64,000 nucleotides of DNA, from NCBI GenBank assembly GCA_043554545.1, contig CP121337.1:3534001-3598000 (forward strand), in the 5' to 3' direction. The notes under the pieces are model-generated. The model was not told where the DNA came from. It made no database searches and worked only from the letters and a program-made list of their open reading frames with translations. This DNA is from UBA7330 sp043554545 (GTDB lineage: Bacteria; Bacteroidota; Bacteroidia; Cytophagales; Cyclobacteriaceae). Position numbers and translations under genes: made by a program. This document shows positions 1-8,237 of the stretch, one piece after another (position 1 is the first letter of the stretch; every line of letters starts with the position of its first letter).

Positions 1-170
1 AATTAGAAATGGTTAACAATTGCAAAAAATACTAAATATTCCTAATATCATAAGGAAATCTGATTATTTATTGAAGCGAGAAAAAGTTATCTGCTTACAA
101 TCATCTTTTTATAGTGATGCTTTCAACTCGATGGAATGGTTTTGTTATCTTCGAATTCTAAATAGTAATT

Positions 171-947
171 GTGTATAAGTTAACAAATAAAGTCGCCATT
201 GTCACTGGTGGAGTAATGGGGATCGGTCGGGCAGTAACAGAAACGCTTGCAAAAAGTGGAGCGCATGTATACTTTTTAGATATCAATGAATCGGAAGGAG
301 AAACTTTTGAAAAAGAGCTCGAAGATTCCAGCTTTAAGGCGAATTTTTTAGCCTGCGATGTGGCTGATTTATCCAATGTAGAGGATGCTATTTCCCGTGT
401 CTTTAATACCCATAAAACCATTGATATCCTAATCAATAACGCAGGCGTAGCACACATAGGAAATGCTACAAACACACAGCCAGAAGATTTTGATAGAATT
501 GTCAATATAAACATCAAGGGCGTTTATCATTGCTTACACACCACCATCCCTTTAATGGAAAAATCTGGAGGCGGAGTCATCATCAACATGTCATCTGTTG
601 CTGCAGAATTAGGCATTCCTGATAGATTTGCCTATTCAATGAGTAAAGGTGCCGTATCATCAATGACCCTATCTGTTGCTAAAGATTATCTGACTTCAAA
701 TATTCGCTGCAATGGAATTGCACCAGGAAGGGTACATACCCCATTTGTTGATAATTTCATTAAGAAAAACTATGCGGGGCAGGAAAAAGAAATGTTTGAA
801 AAACTGTCCAAAACACAGCCAATAGGAAGGATGGGAAAACCACAAGAAATCGCATCGCTCATTCAGTTTTTATGTAGTGATGAAGCCTCATTTATTACCG
901 GAACCATTTACCCTATTGACGGTGGTTTCATAAAACTTAACTCTTAG
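171..947 (+). CDS. SDR-family dehydrogenase, candidate 2-keto-3-deoxy-L-fuconate/rhamnonate 4-dehydrogenase
   Basis: Classical short-chain dehydrogenase of 258 residues. The NAD(P)-binding motif TGGVMGIG is at residues 12-19 and NNAG at 89-92. The catalytic Ser (141/142), Tyr155 and Lys159 are all present. The start is GTG at 171: the in-frame stop just upstream and the lack of a nearby ATG leave it as the only start preserving the first beta strand. The FAH-type hydrolase begins 3 bases after its stop, so the two are probably co-transcribed. In the diketo route for L-fucose or L-rhamnose an SDR oxidises the 2-keto-3-deoxy acid and an FAH-family enzyme then cleaves the 2,4-diketo acid. The exact substrate is inferred from this pairing and from the fucosidase and enolase nearby, not from residues. 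A generic sugar or alcohol dehydrogenase remains possible. The 170 bases upstream hold no recognised feature. Confidence 0.85.
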   Translation: MYKLTNKVAIVTGGVMGIGRAVTETLAKSGAHVYFLDINESEGETFEKELEDSSFKANFLACDVADLSNVEDAISRVFNTHKTIDILINNAGVAHIGNATNTQPEDFDRIVNINIKGVYHCLHTTIPLMEKSGGGVIINMSSVAAELGIPDRFAYSMSKGAVSSMTLSVAKDYLTSNIRCNGIAPGRVHTPFVDNFIKKNYAGQEKEMFEKLSKTQPIGRMGKPQEIASLIQFLCSDEASFITGTIYPIDGGFIKLNS

Positions 948-950
948 CAA

Positions 951-1787
951 ATGAAATTAATAAGATTTGGAAAAGTAGGAGCGGAAAAGCCCGGTGTACT
1001 GATCGACGGAAAGCGAAAAGATTGTTCTGAACATTTTGAGGATTGGAACAGAGATTTCTTTAATCGAAACGGACTTACCCAGCTTCAGGGTATCATCAGC
1101 TCGGATCTTCCGGATGTACCAGAATCAGAAAGATGGGCACCGGCTGTCGCAAGACCGGGCATGATTATGTGTATTGGACTTAATTATTCAGACCATGCTG
1201 CCGAATCAGGCATGGAAGTCCCTAAAGAGCCCATTATTTTTATGAAAGCTACCAATACACTTACCGGGCCAAATGATGATATTCCTATTCCTAAGAACAG
1301 CGAAAAAACAGATTGGGAAGTAGAACTTGCCATAATACTGAATCAGGATGTCTCATACCTAAGTAGTGAAAAAGAAGGCTTGGATGCTATTGCTGGGTTC
1401 TGTGTAATGAATGATCTTTCTGAGCGAGCCTACCAACTTGAAAGGGGCGGACAATGGGTAAAAGGAAAATCATGTCCTCAGTTTAGCCCCTTAGGACCTT
1501 ATCTGGTAACCAAAGATGAAGTAGGTGATTTCAATAATCTATCTATGAATTTGAGCGTAAACGGAAATATGAAACAAAATGGCAATACCGGCACCATGAT
1601 ATTTAAGCCTGCCTACCTGGTATATTACCTATCCCAGTTTATGCAACTTGAAGCAGGTGATATTATCTCTACAGGTACTCCTCCTGGTGTTGGACTTGGT
1701 TTTAAGCCTGCTCAGTACCTGAAAAAGGGTGATGTTGTAGAATTATCTATTGAGGGGCTAGGAACACAGAAACAGAAATATATCTGA
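951..1787 (+). CDS. Fumarylacetoacetate hydrolase family protein, candidate 2,4-diketo-3-deoxy-L-fuconate/rhamnonate hydrolase
   Basis: A 278-residue FAH-fold protein of the usual length. The metal-binding carboxylates Glu123 and Glu125 (DWEVELA) and Asp155 (MNDLSER) are visible, and the family hallmark GTPPGVG lies near the C-terminus. FAH enzymes cleave or decarboxylate 1,3-dicarbonyl acids with a divalent metal. In sugar catabolism the 2,4-diketo-3-deoxy acid of fucose or rhamnose is split to pyruvate and lactate. It follows the SDR by 3 bases, which supports that role. No signal peptide is seen, so it should be cytoplasmic. An alternative is a fumarylpyruvate or acylpyruvate hydrolase. 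Its stop lies 18 bases from the convergent stop of the DUF1501 gene, with no obvious terminator hairpin between them. Confidence 0.85.
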   Translation: MKLIRFGKVGAEKPGVLIDGKRKDCSEHFEDWNRDFFNRNGLTQLQGIISSDLPDVPESERWAPAVARPGMIMCIGLNYSDHAAESGMEVPKEPIIFMKATNTLTGPNDDIPIPKNSEKTDWEVELAIILNQDVSYLSSEKEGLDAIAGFCVMNDLSERAYQLERGGQWVKGKSCPQFSPLGPYLVTKDEVGDFNNLSMNLSVNGNMKQNGNTGTMIFKPAYLVYYLSQFMQLEAGDIISTGTPPGVGLGFKPAQYLKKGDVVELSIEGLGTQKQKYI

Positions 1788-1804
1788 TTTTCTGGCAATC
1801 AGTT

Positions 1805-3295
1805 TTAAGCTAGTATATCTCTAACAACATTTCCGTGGACGTCTGTTAGTCTAAATCGTCTTCCCTGAGTCTTGAAGGTCAATCTTTCATGATCGATCCC
1901 GAGGATATGCATCAGGGTAGCATGAAAATCATGTACATGAACGGGATTTTCTGCGATGTTGTAACTGAAATCATCTGTTGAGCCATAGGTAAAACCTGGT
2001 TTTACTCCTGCTCCAGCCATCCACATGGTAAAGCATCTTGGGTGATGATCTCTTCCATATGTTTCATTGGTGAGTTTCCCCTGAGAATACACGGTACGGC
2101 CAAATTCACCTCCCCAGATTACCAGTGTGTCTTCCAGCAAACCCCGGCGTTTTAAATCCTTTAAAAGCGCAGCATTTGCCTGATCTGTCTTCTTGCAATT
2201 ACTTTCAATTCCTCCCGGTAGATTTGAATGTTGATCCCATCCCTGATGGTAGAGTTGTACAAATCGCACATCTTTCTCAAGCAGTTTTCTGGCCAATAGG
2301 CAGTTTGCAGCATAAGTACCTGGATCCCGACTATCTTCTCCATACATTTCGTAGACCTCCTTCGGCTCATTTGTAACATCTGTTACCTCAGGTACAGAGG
2401 TTTGCATGCGATATGCCATCTCATATTGTGAGATGCGTGCCTGTACTTCCGGATCACCATAGGCACTGTTCTGGATTTCATTGATTTGCTTCAGGTAATC
2501 CAGCATCTTCCCTCTATCCTCGTGGTCATAATTCTCAGGGTTATTGAGATAGAGAACCGGATCTTTGCCTGATCGAAACTGCACTCCCTGATGTTCTGTG
2601 GGAAGAAAACCGTTTCCCCAAAGTCTTGTATATAAAGGTTGGCCACCGGCATTTTTTGAAACCAGTACAATAAATGTTGGTAGATTCTGATTTGAACTAC
2701 CCAAACCATAGCTTAACCAGGCTCCAATAGAAGGTCTTCCGGCCAACTGATGGCCCGTTTGAAGAAATGTGATTGCAGGATCATGGTTGATTTGCTCCGT
2801 ATACATGGATTTAATGAAACAAAGGTCATCTACCATCTCTGCTGTATGAGGCATCAATTCACTTACCCACGCCCTGCTCTCTCCATACTGATCAAACTTA
2901 TATTTTGATGGAGCTATAGGTAAAGAAGTTTGAGAAGCACTCATTCCTGTCAGTCTTTGCCCTTTTCGTACAGAATCAGGAAGCTCCTCTCCAAACATAT
3001 CCATGAGCTTAGGTTTGTAATCAAAAGTTTCAAATTGAGAAGGCCCCCCACTTTGAAACAGATACACCACACGTTTGGCCTTGGGCACAAAATGTGGCAA
3101 TTCGGATAAGCCAACGCCTGCCCCACGAGCATTCTTTGCTGATGCAAAAAGGTTTTCTGAACCCATAATGGAGCCTATCGCAGCTGCGCCTATTCCCAAG
3201 GAAGTTTTCGTTAGAAACTGCCTTCTGTCAATTTTCTTTTCCTCAGCCTTTAAGTCAGGATGATTTGATCGGATGATATCGTGATGATGTCCCAT
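1805..3295 (-). CDS. DUF1501 family protein (sulfatase-like fold), Tat-exported
   Basis: 496 residues with a twin-arginine signal (RRQFLT at residues 24-29, then a hydrophobic Ala/Gly stretch). The body reads as a DUF1501 protein, related to the alkaline phosphatase/sulfatase superfamily, with the segments QSGGPSQFETFDYKP and WGGEFGRTVYSQ typical of the family. DUF1501 genes almost always sit next to a DUF1553/DUF1549 cytochrome-like gene, as here: the partner stops 2 bases before this ATG, so translation may be coupled. The biochemical role of the pair is not established. Both are common in Planctomycetes and marine Bacteroidota near polysaccharide-degradation genes. There is no CxPxR sulfatase activation motif, so it should not be called a sulfatase. 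Confidence 0.85.
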   Translation of the reverse strand: MGHHHDIIRSNHPDLKAEEKKIDRRQFLTKTSLGIGAAAIGSIMGSENLFASAKNARGAGVGLSELPHFVPKAKRVVYLFQSGGPSQFETFDYKPKLMDMFGEELPDSVRKGQRLTGMSASQTSLPIAPSKYKFDQYGESRAWVSELMPHTAEMVDDLCFIKSMYTEQINHDPAITFLQTGHQLAGRPSIGAWLSYGLGSSNQNLPTFIVLVSKNAGGQPLYTRLWGNGFLPTEHQGVQFRSGKDPVLYLNNPENYDHEDRGKMLDYLKQINEIQNSAYGDPEVQARISQYEMAYRMQTSVPEVTDVTNEPKEVYEMYGEDSRDPGTYAANCLLARKLLEKDVRFVQLYHQGWDQHSNLPGGIESNCKKTDQANAALLKDLKRRGLLEDTLVIWGGEFGRTVYSQGKLTNETYGRDHHPRCFTMWMAGAGVKPGFTYGSTDDFSYNIAENPVHVHDFHATLMHILGIDHERLTFKTQGRRFRLTDVHGNVVRDILA

Positions 3296-3297
3296 TG

Positions 3298-6200
3298 CTA
3301 TCTTTTTGTAATGCAGGCGTCTGAGTTAATAATGATACTTGCAACTATGGTATTTGCTGCTACAAGATCAGCATCTAACGAAGGGTCAATGAGATATTCT
3401 CCACTATTCAGCCATCCTTTCGATCGCTCTTTATCATTCGCGAATTTTGTATACTCTTCTTCCTGGACTTTCACCAACAACTCCACTTCAGTCGGTTTTG
3501 GTTGAATACCCGTTAACCTTTGATAAGCTTCAATGATTCCTTTTCTGGAACTCTCATGCTTGGTAATGGTCTCGCCAATTGCTCGGGAAGCCTCAATAAA
3601 TGTTGGATCATTCAATAGTACAAGTGCTTGCAAAGGTGTATTTGTTTTTTGTCTTTTTACCGTACATTCTACCCTTTCAGGTTGATCAAAAGTAGCAAGT
3701 GTAGGATGTGGCACGGTCCTTTTCCAAAACACGTATAAACTTCTTCGGTACAAATTCGCACCTGAGTCTTGTTCGTAAGTTCCTGAATTCATCGACCATA
3801 ATCCTTCGGGTTGGTATGGTTTAATACTTTTTCCGCCAATTTCATCATTCAATAAACCACTTGCCAGCAAAGCATTGTCACGAAGCATTTCGCTGGACAT
3901 TCGATTAGTCGGACCTCTGGCTAATAAAATATTTTGGGGATCTTTGTCTCTAAGCTCTTCTGTGGTTATAGAACTTTGCCTGTAGGTAGCTGACATGACT
4001 ATGAGTTTTTGCAAAGCCCTGATATTCCACCCACTTTCCATGAAATGAACAGCAAGCCAGTCTAAAAGCTCAGGATGACTTGGGAGTTCACCTTGATTTC
4101 CAAAATCTTCTGTTGTTCTAACAATACCTCGCCCAAAATACTGCTGCCAATACCTGTTAACTGCAACTCGCGCCGTTAATGGATGTTTTTCATCGAAGAG
4201 CCACTGGGAAAGCCCAAGTCGGTTCTTTGGGAATTCATCCTTCCATTTTAATATGCTTTCCGGCGTATTTGGAAATACCTCTTCTCCATAGGTATCATAA
4301 AGCCCTCGCTCTAGCACATATGCCTTTCTTCTTCCTGACATCTCTTTCATCACCATCACTTCTTTTACATTTTGAATGCTATCTACCAATACACCGCGTG
4401 AAGACTCCAGCAGCTTTTGAGATGATTCATAATCACTTGAAAAATGCTTTATATAATAGTCCTTCAACTGAGCGAGCTGTTGATTAGTCATTGAGTTAAT
4501 GGGTGTACTCGCAAGGCTTTTTAGCTTTTCTTTAGCACCAATCATTAAAACCTCAACCGGCGATAATTCTCTTCCATAGACTAAGATCTCATCTACGACC
4601 GCACCACCTATACCTTTACCTCTCCATCTGGCTCCAATTTGCAACCCTGGTTCATTTTTATGATACTCGCCCTTTTCAACCGAATGATAAATGATATCCT
4701 TATACAGGTTATCAAATTCTGTTACCGTCTTAAGTGCTTCGCCGTTCATGTATAGGGTAAGTCCATCGGCCTGACTAGATCCATCATAAGTTATCATTAG
4801 GTGAACCCACTCTTCCTTAGGTAATTGAACAGTCGATACTTTTACCAATGAGTTATCGGGCCATGTGTGTGCCAGCATGACCTCAATATAATTCTCTCTG
4901 ATATTCAGGTGGTAGCCTTTATAGTTAAACAACCTTGACCCATTATTCTTGTGAAAGATCACTCCCTCTTTTATGTTTTCCGGCACATTTACCCACAAGC
5001 CTATGCTGAATGATTCATTTCGTTTGAAAATTCCTATTCGATCAAGATCCAACCAGGCATCCCCATTGAGTTTGAGTCCTTTATTAAAAAGACCTTCAGT
5101 AAACAAAGGGAATTCTTCTTTTGAACCCTGGCGTTCCATCTTCGCTGTTTGAAAGGGGGAAGTAGCATTATTAAGCACACCATTTAGTTGAAAGTATCCC
5201 ATTAACTCTTTTTGGGGTATTTCAGGTTTTAAACTTTGATACCCTCCAGCTTCTAACCAGTTTTGAAAACGTGATTGTTCTTTTGAAAGCGTTGACGTAA
5301 CACGTATTTCCTGCTCCTCTACTGTTTTTTCAAGATAAGCGATAATTTCTTCCTGCTCCTCAGTTGGTAATAGCATCGTTGGAACAGGAATATCATCGGA
5401 ATTAAATGAAATCTGACCGGCCTCATTTACATTATTGAAAAAACTGTAAAGTTGGTAGTATTCTTTTTGTGAAACAGGATCATATTTATGGTCATGACAT
5501 TTAGCACACCCGAGTGTCAATGCCATAAATCCTTGTCCTAAAACATCTGTACGGTCTGAAACATAGGCTACCCTGAATTCCTCATCTACAATCCCTCCCT
5601 CCATATTTTGTTGGTGAAGGCGATTAAACCCGGTGGCGATCATCTGGTCTTTGGTTGGGTTTTCCAATAAGTCTCCAGCTAATTGCCAGGTGACAAATTG
5701 ATCATAGGGTATATTTTCATTGAACGACTTAATCACCCAGTCTCTCCATGGACTCGCATCACGATATCGGTCTACGGTGTAACCGTGGGTATCAGCAAAC
5801 CGGGCCAAGTCCATCCAGTCCGCAGCCATTTTCTCGCCATAGTGTGAAGAAGCCAATAATCGATCCACCTGTTTTTCATAGGCGTCTTCAGTATGATCGT
5901 TAACAAAACCATCAATTTCCTCTATGGTTGGAGGCAGACCTGTTAAGTCAAGTGACAAACGTCTTAATAAAACCTCCTTCTCTGCCTCATTAGCTGATTT
6001 TAATCCATTTTGTTTCAACTTGTGAATTATAAAATTATCAATCGGGTTATTGACTTTCCCATTGGTAACTACAGGGGGAACTGGCTTAGCCGGTGGAATA
6101 AATGCCCAGTGTGGCTTGTATTCTGCCCCATCTTCAATCCACTTTACAATAACAGCCTTTTCATATGCAGTCAGTGATAAATTAGACTCAGGCGATGGCA

Positions 6201-6528
6201 TTAAAATTTCCTGGTCATTTGATATTATTCTGTGGTATAACTCACTATGCTTTAGGCTTCCAGGTGAAATGGCATAAGCGCCCGGGTTTTCAGGAAGTTC
6301 TGACTTGGCATATTCTTCAATATCCAAACGTAACCCTGCCTTTTGTTTAGCCTTATCAGGACCGTGACATAAAAAACACTTGTCAGATAATATAGGCTTT
6401 ACATGGATATTGAAATCCAATGCTTCGGGCAGGTTGTTATACGCTGTAGAAACATCTTCAGGAAGGGTCGGACTACAGGAAAACAACCCGAATAATGCGA
6501 CTAAAGAAAATAATCTAATTTGAAACAT
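3298..6528 (-). CDS. DUF1549/DUF1553 planctomycete-type cytochrome-like lipoprotein with LamG domain
   Basis: 1076 residues from ATG at 6528. A TTG six codons further upstream is possible, but this ATG gives a compact lipoprotein signal ending LFGLFSC at Cys18. Domains in order: a PSCyt1 region with a haem-type motif CFLCH at 51-55; a DUF1549 region with a second motif CAKCH near 340-344; a LamG/concanavalin-like domain at roughly 490-670 inserted in the middle; and a C-terminal DUF1553 region from about 740. Two CxxCH motifs suggest covalently bound haem c and periplasmic electron transfer, but no function has been proven for the family. It is the upstream gene of the pair with DUF1501. The LamG insertion suggests carbohydrate binding (inference). 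Confidence 0.85.
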   Translation of the reverse strand: MFQIRLFSLVALFGLFSCSPTLPEDVSTAYNNLPEALDFNIHVKPILSDKCFLCHGPDKAKQKAGLRLDIEEYAKSELPENPGAYAISPGSLKHSELYHRIISNDQEILMPSPESNLSLTAYEKAVIVKWIEDGAEYKPHWAFIPPAKPVPPVVTNGKVNNPIDNFIIHKLKQNGLKSANEAEKEVLLRRLSLDLTGLPPTIEEIDGFVNDHTEDAYEKQVDRLLASSHYGEKMAADWMDLARFADTHGYTVDRYRDASPWRDWVIKSFNENIPYDQFVTWQLAGDLLENPTKDQMIATGFNRLHQQNMEGGIVDEEFRVAYVSDRTDVLGQGFMALTLGCAKCHDHKYDPVSQKEYYQLYSFFNNVNEAGQISFNSDDIPVPTMLLPTEEQEEIIAYLEKTVEEQEIRVTSTLSKEQSRFQNWLEAGGYQSLKPEIPQKELMGYFQLNGVLNNATSPFQTAKMERQGSKEEFPLFTEGLFNKGLKLNGDAWLDLDRIGIFKRNESFSIGLWVNVPENIKEGVIFHKNNGSRLFNYKGYHLNIRENYIEVMLAHTWPDNSLVKVSTVQLPKEEWVHLMITYDGSSQADGLTLYMNGEALKTVTEFDNLYKDIIYHSVEKGEYHKNEPGLQIGARWRGKGIGGAVVDEILVYGRELSPVEVLMIGAKEKLKSLASTPINSMTNQQLAQLKDYYIKHFSSDYESSQKLLESSRGVLVDSIQNVKEVMVMKEMSGRRKAYVLERGLYDTYGEEVFPNTPESILKWKDEFPKNRLGLSQWLFDEKHPLTARVAVNRYWQQYFGRGIVRTTEDFGNQGELPSHPELLDWLAVHFMESGWNIRALQKLIVMSATYRQSSITTEELRDKDPQNILLARGPTNRMSSEMLRDNALLASGLLNDEIGGKSIKPYQPEGLWSMNSGTYEQDSGANLYRRSLYVFWKRTVPHPTLATFDQPERVECTVKRQKTNTPLQALVLLNDPTFIEASRAIGETITKHESSRKGIIEAYQRLTGIQPKPTEVELLVKVQEEEYTKFANDKERSKGWLNSGEYLIDPSLDADLVAANTIVASIIINSDACITKR

Positions 6529-6662
6529 CGGAATTACAGCTAGCAACCTTAAATGTAATCATCCTTTAGCTAACCGAATTTCTGAAAATGCTATTTTTTT
6601 GGTATGAGCTAAACATGTTGATGAAACAGTTGTTAGAAAGGGGATAGTATTTAACAAGGAGC

Positions 6663-7358
6663 ATGAAAAATTATTTAATCATTGGAGGTTCTTCTGGCAT
6701 TGGAAAAGAGTTGGTAAACCTATTGGAAGCCGATCATGAAACAGTCTTTGCTACCTACCATACACATGAACTTTCTAGCAGTAACCAAACCACCTATTTA
6801 CCCTTCAATGTGTTATCTGACACCCTGGATACTGATAAACTACCTGAAAAAATTGATGGTCTTGTTTATTGTCCCGGAAGCATCAACCTGAAGCCTTTTA
6901 ATAGTTTCTCAGAAAATGATTTCCTAAATGATTATAAAATTTCATTTCTCGGGGCAATGAAAACCATTCAATCTGTATTGCCCAGACTAAAAAAAGCAGA
7001 TCAGGCCTCGATCGTGTTATTTTCTACGGTGGCCGTACAAAGTGGGTTTAATTTTCATTCGCTTGTCTCCTCTTCAAAAGGAGCCATTGAAGGGTTCGCT
7101 CGAGCATTATCAGCAGAATTGGCTCCCAATATTCGGGTAAATGTTGTTGCACCATCGCTTACAGATACGCCGCTAGCAGAGAAACTGCTTTCTAATGAAC
7201 AACGGAGAAAAGTATTATCTGATCAAAATCCACTTAAACGTGTTGGAACAACTACTGATATAGCCAACGCCGCTCACTATTTATTATCTTCTAAAGCCTC
7301 CTACATGACAGGTCAAGTCATTCATGTAGATGGAGGTATGTCAATCATTAAAAATTAA
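6663..7358 (+). CDS. SDR-like oxidoreductase lacking the catalytic tyrosine
   Basis: 231-residue Rossmann protein with the nucleotide motif GGSSGIG at residues 8-14 and the C-terminal APSLTDTPLAEKLL and TGQVIHVDGG segments of SDR enzymes. A Shine-Dalgarno-like AAGGAG sits a few bases before the ATG, which is unusual here and supports the start. At the YxxxK site the sequence reads VSSSK: Lys139 is kept but the Tyr position is Val135. This defines a divergent SDR subset whose chemistry may differ or be lost. No signal peptide. It is divergent from the DUF1553 gene, with 134 bases between. The small Lacal_2735-type gene begins 4 bases after its stop. Substrate unknown. Confidence 0.8.
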   Translation: MKNYLIIGGSSGIGKELVNLLEADHETVFATYHTHELSSSNQTTYLPFNVLSDTLDTDKLPEKIDGLVYCPGSINLKPFNSFSENDFLNDYKISFLGAMKTIQSVLPRLKKADQASIVLFSTVAVQSGFNFHSLVSSSKGAIEGFARALSAELAPNIRVNVVAPSLTDTPLAEKLLSNEQRRKVLSDQNPLKRVGTTTDIANAAHYLLSSKASYMTGQVIHVDGGMSIIKN

Positions 7359-7362
7359 AAAA

Positions 7363-7530
7363 ATGTTCGGAATATTTAAAAGTAAGACACCATTAGAAAA
7401 GCTTAATGATCAATATCAGAAATTGATGAAAGAAGCTCATAAATTATCGACAGTCAACAGGACTGCAAGTGACCAAAAAGTTGCTGAGGCAGAAGAAGTA
7501 TTAAAAAAGATAGATAATCTAAAAGAATAA
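7363..7530 (+). CDS. Small Lacal_2735-type protein
   Basis: 55 residues starting at the ATG that gives MFGIFKSKTPLEKL. A longer reading from inside the upstream SDR is unlikely. The sequence is charged and predicted mostly helical (LNDQYQKLMKEAHKLS, then AEAEEVLKKIDNL). It matches from memory the short conserved Bacteroidota family called Lacal_2735, whose members begin with a similar aromatic/basic MFG-F-K segment and carry an EAH-LS motif. No function is known for the family. It is probably cytoplasmic and co-transcribed with the SDR 4 bases upstream. It ends 20 bases from the convergent KtrA stop. Confidence 0.7.
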   Translation: MFGIFKSKTPLEKLNDQYQKLMKEAHKLSTVNRTASDQKVAEAEEVLKKIDNLKE

Positions 7531-7550
7531 GTTCAACAGGAATTCTGTCC

Positions 7551-8228
7551 TTATTTACTTTCTTTAAGCTTCTCCAGATGTTCATTTTGGCCAATAACTA
7601 CCAGTATATCTCCTTTTTTAATCACATGACTTGCCCTGGGGATAAGCTTTACTTTTTCCTTTCCATCTTCAATTGATATGACCTGAACCCCATACTCATT
7701 TTTTAGTCTGAGCTCACCCAGTGTCTTTCCGATAAACTTTTCATCAGGCGTCCAGTCAATGATGGAGTAGTCATCGGTCAGTGGTATAAAGTCAAGCACG
7801 TTAGGATTGTCAATCCGCTGAGCCAATCGAAGGGCGCTTTCTTGCTCCGGAAAAATAAACTCTGTAGCCCCAATTTTTTTTAGAATTTTAGCATGATCTT
7901 CTTCCATGACCTTCACATAAATATTCTCAACATCAAGTTCATTTAGATGGAAGACAACCATAATACTGTCATCTGTTTTACCCCCAAGGCTAACAATGAC
8001 AGCATCTACCTCTTTTACGCCTACTTTCTCCAGAAAGGTCTTCTCTTTTGCATCTCCAATAATCCCTTTTGAGACAAATCCATTTACTTTCTCGATCCTT
8101 GATTCATCATTATCAATTGCGATCACCTCAAAATTTCTTTCATAAAGATATTTGGCAAGAAACCTGTTAAAAGTACTTAACCCAATTAGCATGAACGATT
8201 CATTACGTTTTTTCTTCTTTTTACTCAT
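7551..8228 (-). CDS. ktrA: KtrA/TrkA-type potassium channel regulatory subunit (RCK)
   Basis: 225 residues: an N-terminal RCK/TrkA-N nucleotide-binding domain (about 12-135) and a C-terminal TrkA-C domain (about 145-225). It forms the cytoplasmic gating ring of a Ktr/Trk potassium uptake system and senses nucleotides. The acidic residues after the second strand (VIAIDND, 35-41) are present, as expected for binding an adenine nucleotide ribose. The usual GxGxxG loop is degenerate (IGLSTFN at 15-21), which could alter nucleotide preference. The start is the Lys-rich ATG at 8228, 9 bases after the KtrB stop, so the two form an operon. Role assignment is secure; nucleotide specificity is not. Confidence 0.9.
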   Translation of the reverse strand: MSKKKKKRNESFMLIGLSTFNRFLAKYLYERNFEVIAIDNDESRIEKVNGFVSKGIIGDAKEKTFLEKVGVKEVDAVIVSLGGKTDDSIMVVFHLNELDVENIYVKVMEEDHAKILKKIGATEFIFPEQESALRLAQRIDNPNVLDFIPLTDDYSIIDWTPDEKFIGKTLGELRLKNEYGVQVISIEDGKEKVKLIPRASHVIKKGDILVVIGQNEHLEKLKESK

Positions 8229-8237
8229 TTTCTGTTA

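Noticed and set aside
1805..3295. DUF1501 gene as a sulfatase
   Set aside because: The fold is related, but the CxPxR/SxPxR activation motif is absent.
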